A stretch of 64,000 bases of DNA from Hirundichthys speculiger (lineage: Eukaryota > Chordata > Actinopteri > Beloniformes > Exocoetidae). The stretch is from the NCBI GenBank assembly GCA_018398805.1, contig JAGFBZ010000860.1:849501-913500 (forward strand), read 5' to 3'. Shown one piece after another: positions 61,656-64,000 of the stretch (positions are counted from its first letter, which is position 1; every line of letters begins with the position of its first letter). Under the pieces are notes generated by a model, which searched no databases, had not been told where the DNA came from, and saw only the letters and a list, made by a program, of their open reading frames with translations. Position numbers and translations under genes: made by a program.

Positions 61656-64000
61656 TCATAAAAAGGATATAGGTTGGTCGATGCGCTGTGGTCTCGAGCC
61701 CTCGCTGGCCGAGACACGACGGGACAACTCTGCAGTTCTCGAGTTGTGGGCTGGCCAAGGTGGTCGTAGGTGAAGAGGCGCCTGGGATTCTCGCTCTCGC
61801 GGGTCTGCTAGGGTGTGGCTCAGGAGCTTCCTCGGAAGAATCGGAGGAGATGGTTCAAGCTCTGATGAATCCACCCTAATGCTGGCTCCGGCTCCCTCCG
61901 ACACGATCACCTCGACTCTCTCTGCAGGTGCAGCTCTCTGCTCAGTCTGTACAGGTGTAGGTGCTCTGGGCTGAAACTCTTGGGCAGAGGGATCGAGTGG
62001 CTGAGAAGCAGGTTGGTGTGGCATGAAGAGATGGTATTCTTCATCACTGGAGCTCTCCGTAGCTGCGGCTGGATGCTGTACTTTGTCCTTCTCCCTCTTT
62101 CTGATGATCCTCCAGCACTCATGATCCTTCTTGGGGGACCAGTGACAGCAGGGGGCAGGCTCAACCAGGTAAGGGCAAGGCAGGAGTAGATTCCTGTGCA
62201 GCACCCGTTGTCTTCCTGCAACATTCAGAGGCTCAACAAGGTAAACAGGACTTTCAGGACCTTTACTTCCTCTCACCACATGAATGACGTCTTCCCAGTG
62301 GCTGCGAAGCTTCCCTGGACCTCCTCGCTGTGTGAGGTTTCTCTCCCAGCACATGGTCACCTGGCTTCAGGGTGGAGCTCCATGCACGCTGGTTGTAGTA
62401 GTTTTGCCCTCTTTTTGCCGACTTCCGCATGTTCTTTAGGGCAATGTCATATGCTTTTTCTTGCATCGCCTCCCTCCACTTCTCAGCGTAACCCGCAGGA
62501 GTCTGCCTTTCCGTCTCACCGGCTTTTGAAACAGGAGATCTACAGGGAGGATAGGTTCGCGTCCAAAGAGCAGAAAAAAAGGAGAGTAGCCCGTTGCCTC
62601 GTGAACGGTGGAATTGTAGGCATGAACCACTTTGTTCAGGTGCTCCTTCCATCTGGTCTTCTCCGTCTCCTGCAGGGTCCGCAGCATACTCAACAGAGTC
62701 CTGTTAAACGCTCAGCAGGGTTAGCTTGGGGGTGGTAAGGTGTAGTGTGAGAGTGATACATACCACAATATTTTCAAGTTTTTCAAACAACTGGTTCTCA
62801 AACTCCCGCCCTTGGTCATGGTGGATCTTAGCTGGAAAACCAAAGCGTGGGATAAAATCATCAAACAGTTTTTTAGCTGCAGTCTTCCCAGCCTTGTCTT
62901 TGGTTGCATAAGCTTGAGCATACTTGGTGAAATGGTCCACCAAAACCAAGATGTACTCTTCACCCCCTTGCTCTTCTCTAGATGTAAAAAGTCTATGGAT
63001 ATCATCTCAAATGGTGCTGAGGTCTCAATACTTTGGAGTGGTTGTTCTAGTGACTCTGTTGGGCTTTTTCCTTTTAATGCAGGTGCAGACTTGAGTGACG
63101 TAGTGCTCCATCTCCTGTCTCATTTTTGGGCCAAAAGAAACGGTTCTCGGGCCAGAGCTACCATCCGATCAGCACCTAGGTGTCCCATCTCCTCATGGAG
63201 GTACTTGTACACGAGGGGCTTCATGGACTCTGGCACTACCAGTTGCATCCTGTTGTTGCATTTCTCCACAGCAGTCCATCTTCCTCCAGCCGCAGTTTTG
63301 GCCATTCCCTCAGGAGGGCTCTGATTGGTTCTCTCTCTGCAGCTTTCCTCCTATACTTTAGGTAAGTATGTGTTGTTTTCAGGTTGGAGACCCGCTGGAT
63401 GACTGGATCTGCCTTTTGTTGGGCCTGGATATCTTGAATGGAAAAAGGCTGTATTGGTGGCATAATACTGCCATCTTCTGGCAAGACCTCAACATTACAG
63501 GTTACCGCAGAAATCCAGGTTGTCTCACACCCATCTGGCTGCTCTGTAATGTCTTGCACACCGTTGTGTCCAGAACTTCCGGTTGGCATTCCTTGGTGCA
63601 CCTCTTTCATATGATGTCTCAAAGGGCGTTGGTCTGCGAGATAGAAAGTCAGCGTCTCTGTTGGCTGCTCCAGGCCATGTACTTCAGCGTAAATCTTAGT
63701 CTGCCAGCTCCGCAACCCAGCGATGACCAGTGGCGTTAAGCTTTGCTGACTTGGTGACATAGGTTAGTGGGTTATTGTCACTATAGACGGTGAAGTGTGG
63801 CGCATGGAACAGATAATCACGGAAACGCTCAGTTATAGCCCATTTTAGTGCCAGGAATTCCAGTTTACCTGATGCAGCTTGTAGTTCTTTTCTGCTGGTG
63901 TCAGGGTTCTGGAACCGTAGCCAATCACCCTCAGGATGCCATCCTGCCGCTGGTACAATACAGCACCGAGTCCTTCTTCAGAGCATCAACATGGAGGATG
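61656..64000 (-). pseudogene. Ty3/gypsy pol 3' part: RNase H and integrase, frameshifted
   Basis: In element order (right to left): an RNase H region near 64000-63640 (GYGSRTLTPAEKNYKLH, then broken by stops); tether and spacer (63760-63236); integrase zinc-binding region near 63250-63080 (YKYLHEEMGHLGADRMVAL for the paired His, CTCI for the Cys pair); integrase core with [14 protein letters not shown] (first Asp, about 62940) and [14 protein letters not shown] (second Asp, about 62810); the core's end with [20 protein letters not shown] (62615-62555); and a C-terminal part (62360-61656) with GGPGKLRSHWEDVIHVV, an SH3-like region, and a Pro/Ser-rich tail. The enzyme complex would copy RNA to DNA and insert it. 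At least four frameshifts or stops between blocks make it inactive. Protease and most of RT lie outside the window. Confidence 0.85.

Noticed and set aside
62196..63739. Plus-strand frames up to 180 codons over the gypsy element
   Set aside because: The minus strand shows integrase and RNase H motifs in order; the plus frames are antisense shadows.

Overview
The window looks like teleost fish nuclear DNA. It is AT-rich and almost entirely transposon debris. The families are typical of fish: several kinds of Tc1-like element, non-autonomous hAT elements with 8-bp target-site duplications (TSDs), L1/Swimmer-like and L2/Rex-like LINEs, (ATTGA)n- and (TGGA)n-tailed retroposons and a Ty3/gypsy element. 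I found no prokaryotic features, CRISPR array, rRNA or tRNA gene. All family names come from recognising motifs and termini, not from a database search.

Layout. 1-5256: a minus-oriented hAT element whose subterminal unit has been amplified into a minisatellite, then a 1.77-kb foldback-like palindrome, then a 1.25-kb terminal-inverted-repeat (TIR) transposon holding a small retroposon. 5257-12340: a 1.7-kb hAT carrying a TTAA-flanked MITE, a second hAT rich in ACCCGA words, a Harbinger-like fragment and a LINE 3' end. 12350-15540: a decayed L1-type LINE broken by a hAT MITE and by an unidentified 376-bp retrosequence, both with clear TSDs. 15541-28700: LINE tails, three more hAT elements, smaller DNA-transposon pieces and stretches with no recognisable content.

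28990-30115 is the one place that looks like a host gene. It is CpG-rich and, on the minus strand, has a short signal-peptide-like coding exon (29541-29598) ending in a consensus splice donor. If that is right, the gene is transcribed leftward and the region to the left is at least partly its first intron. I could not name the gene or find further exons.

31321-49640 is a dense nest: an exact hAT copy, a Tc1 inside a Tc1, a Tc1 with a frameshifted transposase and a 53-bp minisatellite over its start codon, an L2-type LINE interrupted by a non-autonomous LTR element, a Sleeping-Beauty-like Tc1 fossil, a piggyBac-like element, a Harbinger-like MITE, another Tc1 fossil, a hAT with GCGTTAA termini, a LINE endonuclease fragment and a second LTR element with a 120-bp higher-order repeat. 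49641-60828 holds two more GCGTTAA hAT copies, a hAT with a ZMYM-like transposase fragment, a hAT/Tc1/L2 nest and a minus-strand LINE tail. 60829-64000 is the 3' part of a minus-strand Ty3/gypsy element: LTR, polypurine tract, integrase and RNase H, with frameshifts and stops.

No set of genes here forms a pathway. The main interest is in the elements themselves: amplification of element ends into satellites, foldback structure, inverted junctions and LTR elements carrying in-frame tandem repeats, plus the candidate host first exon.
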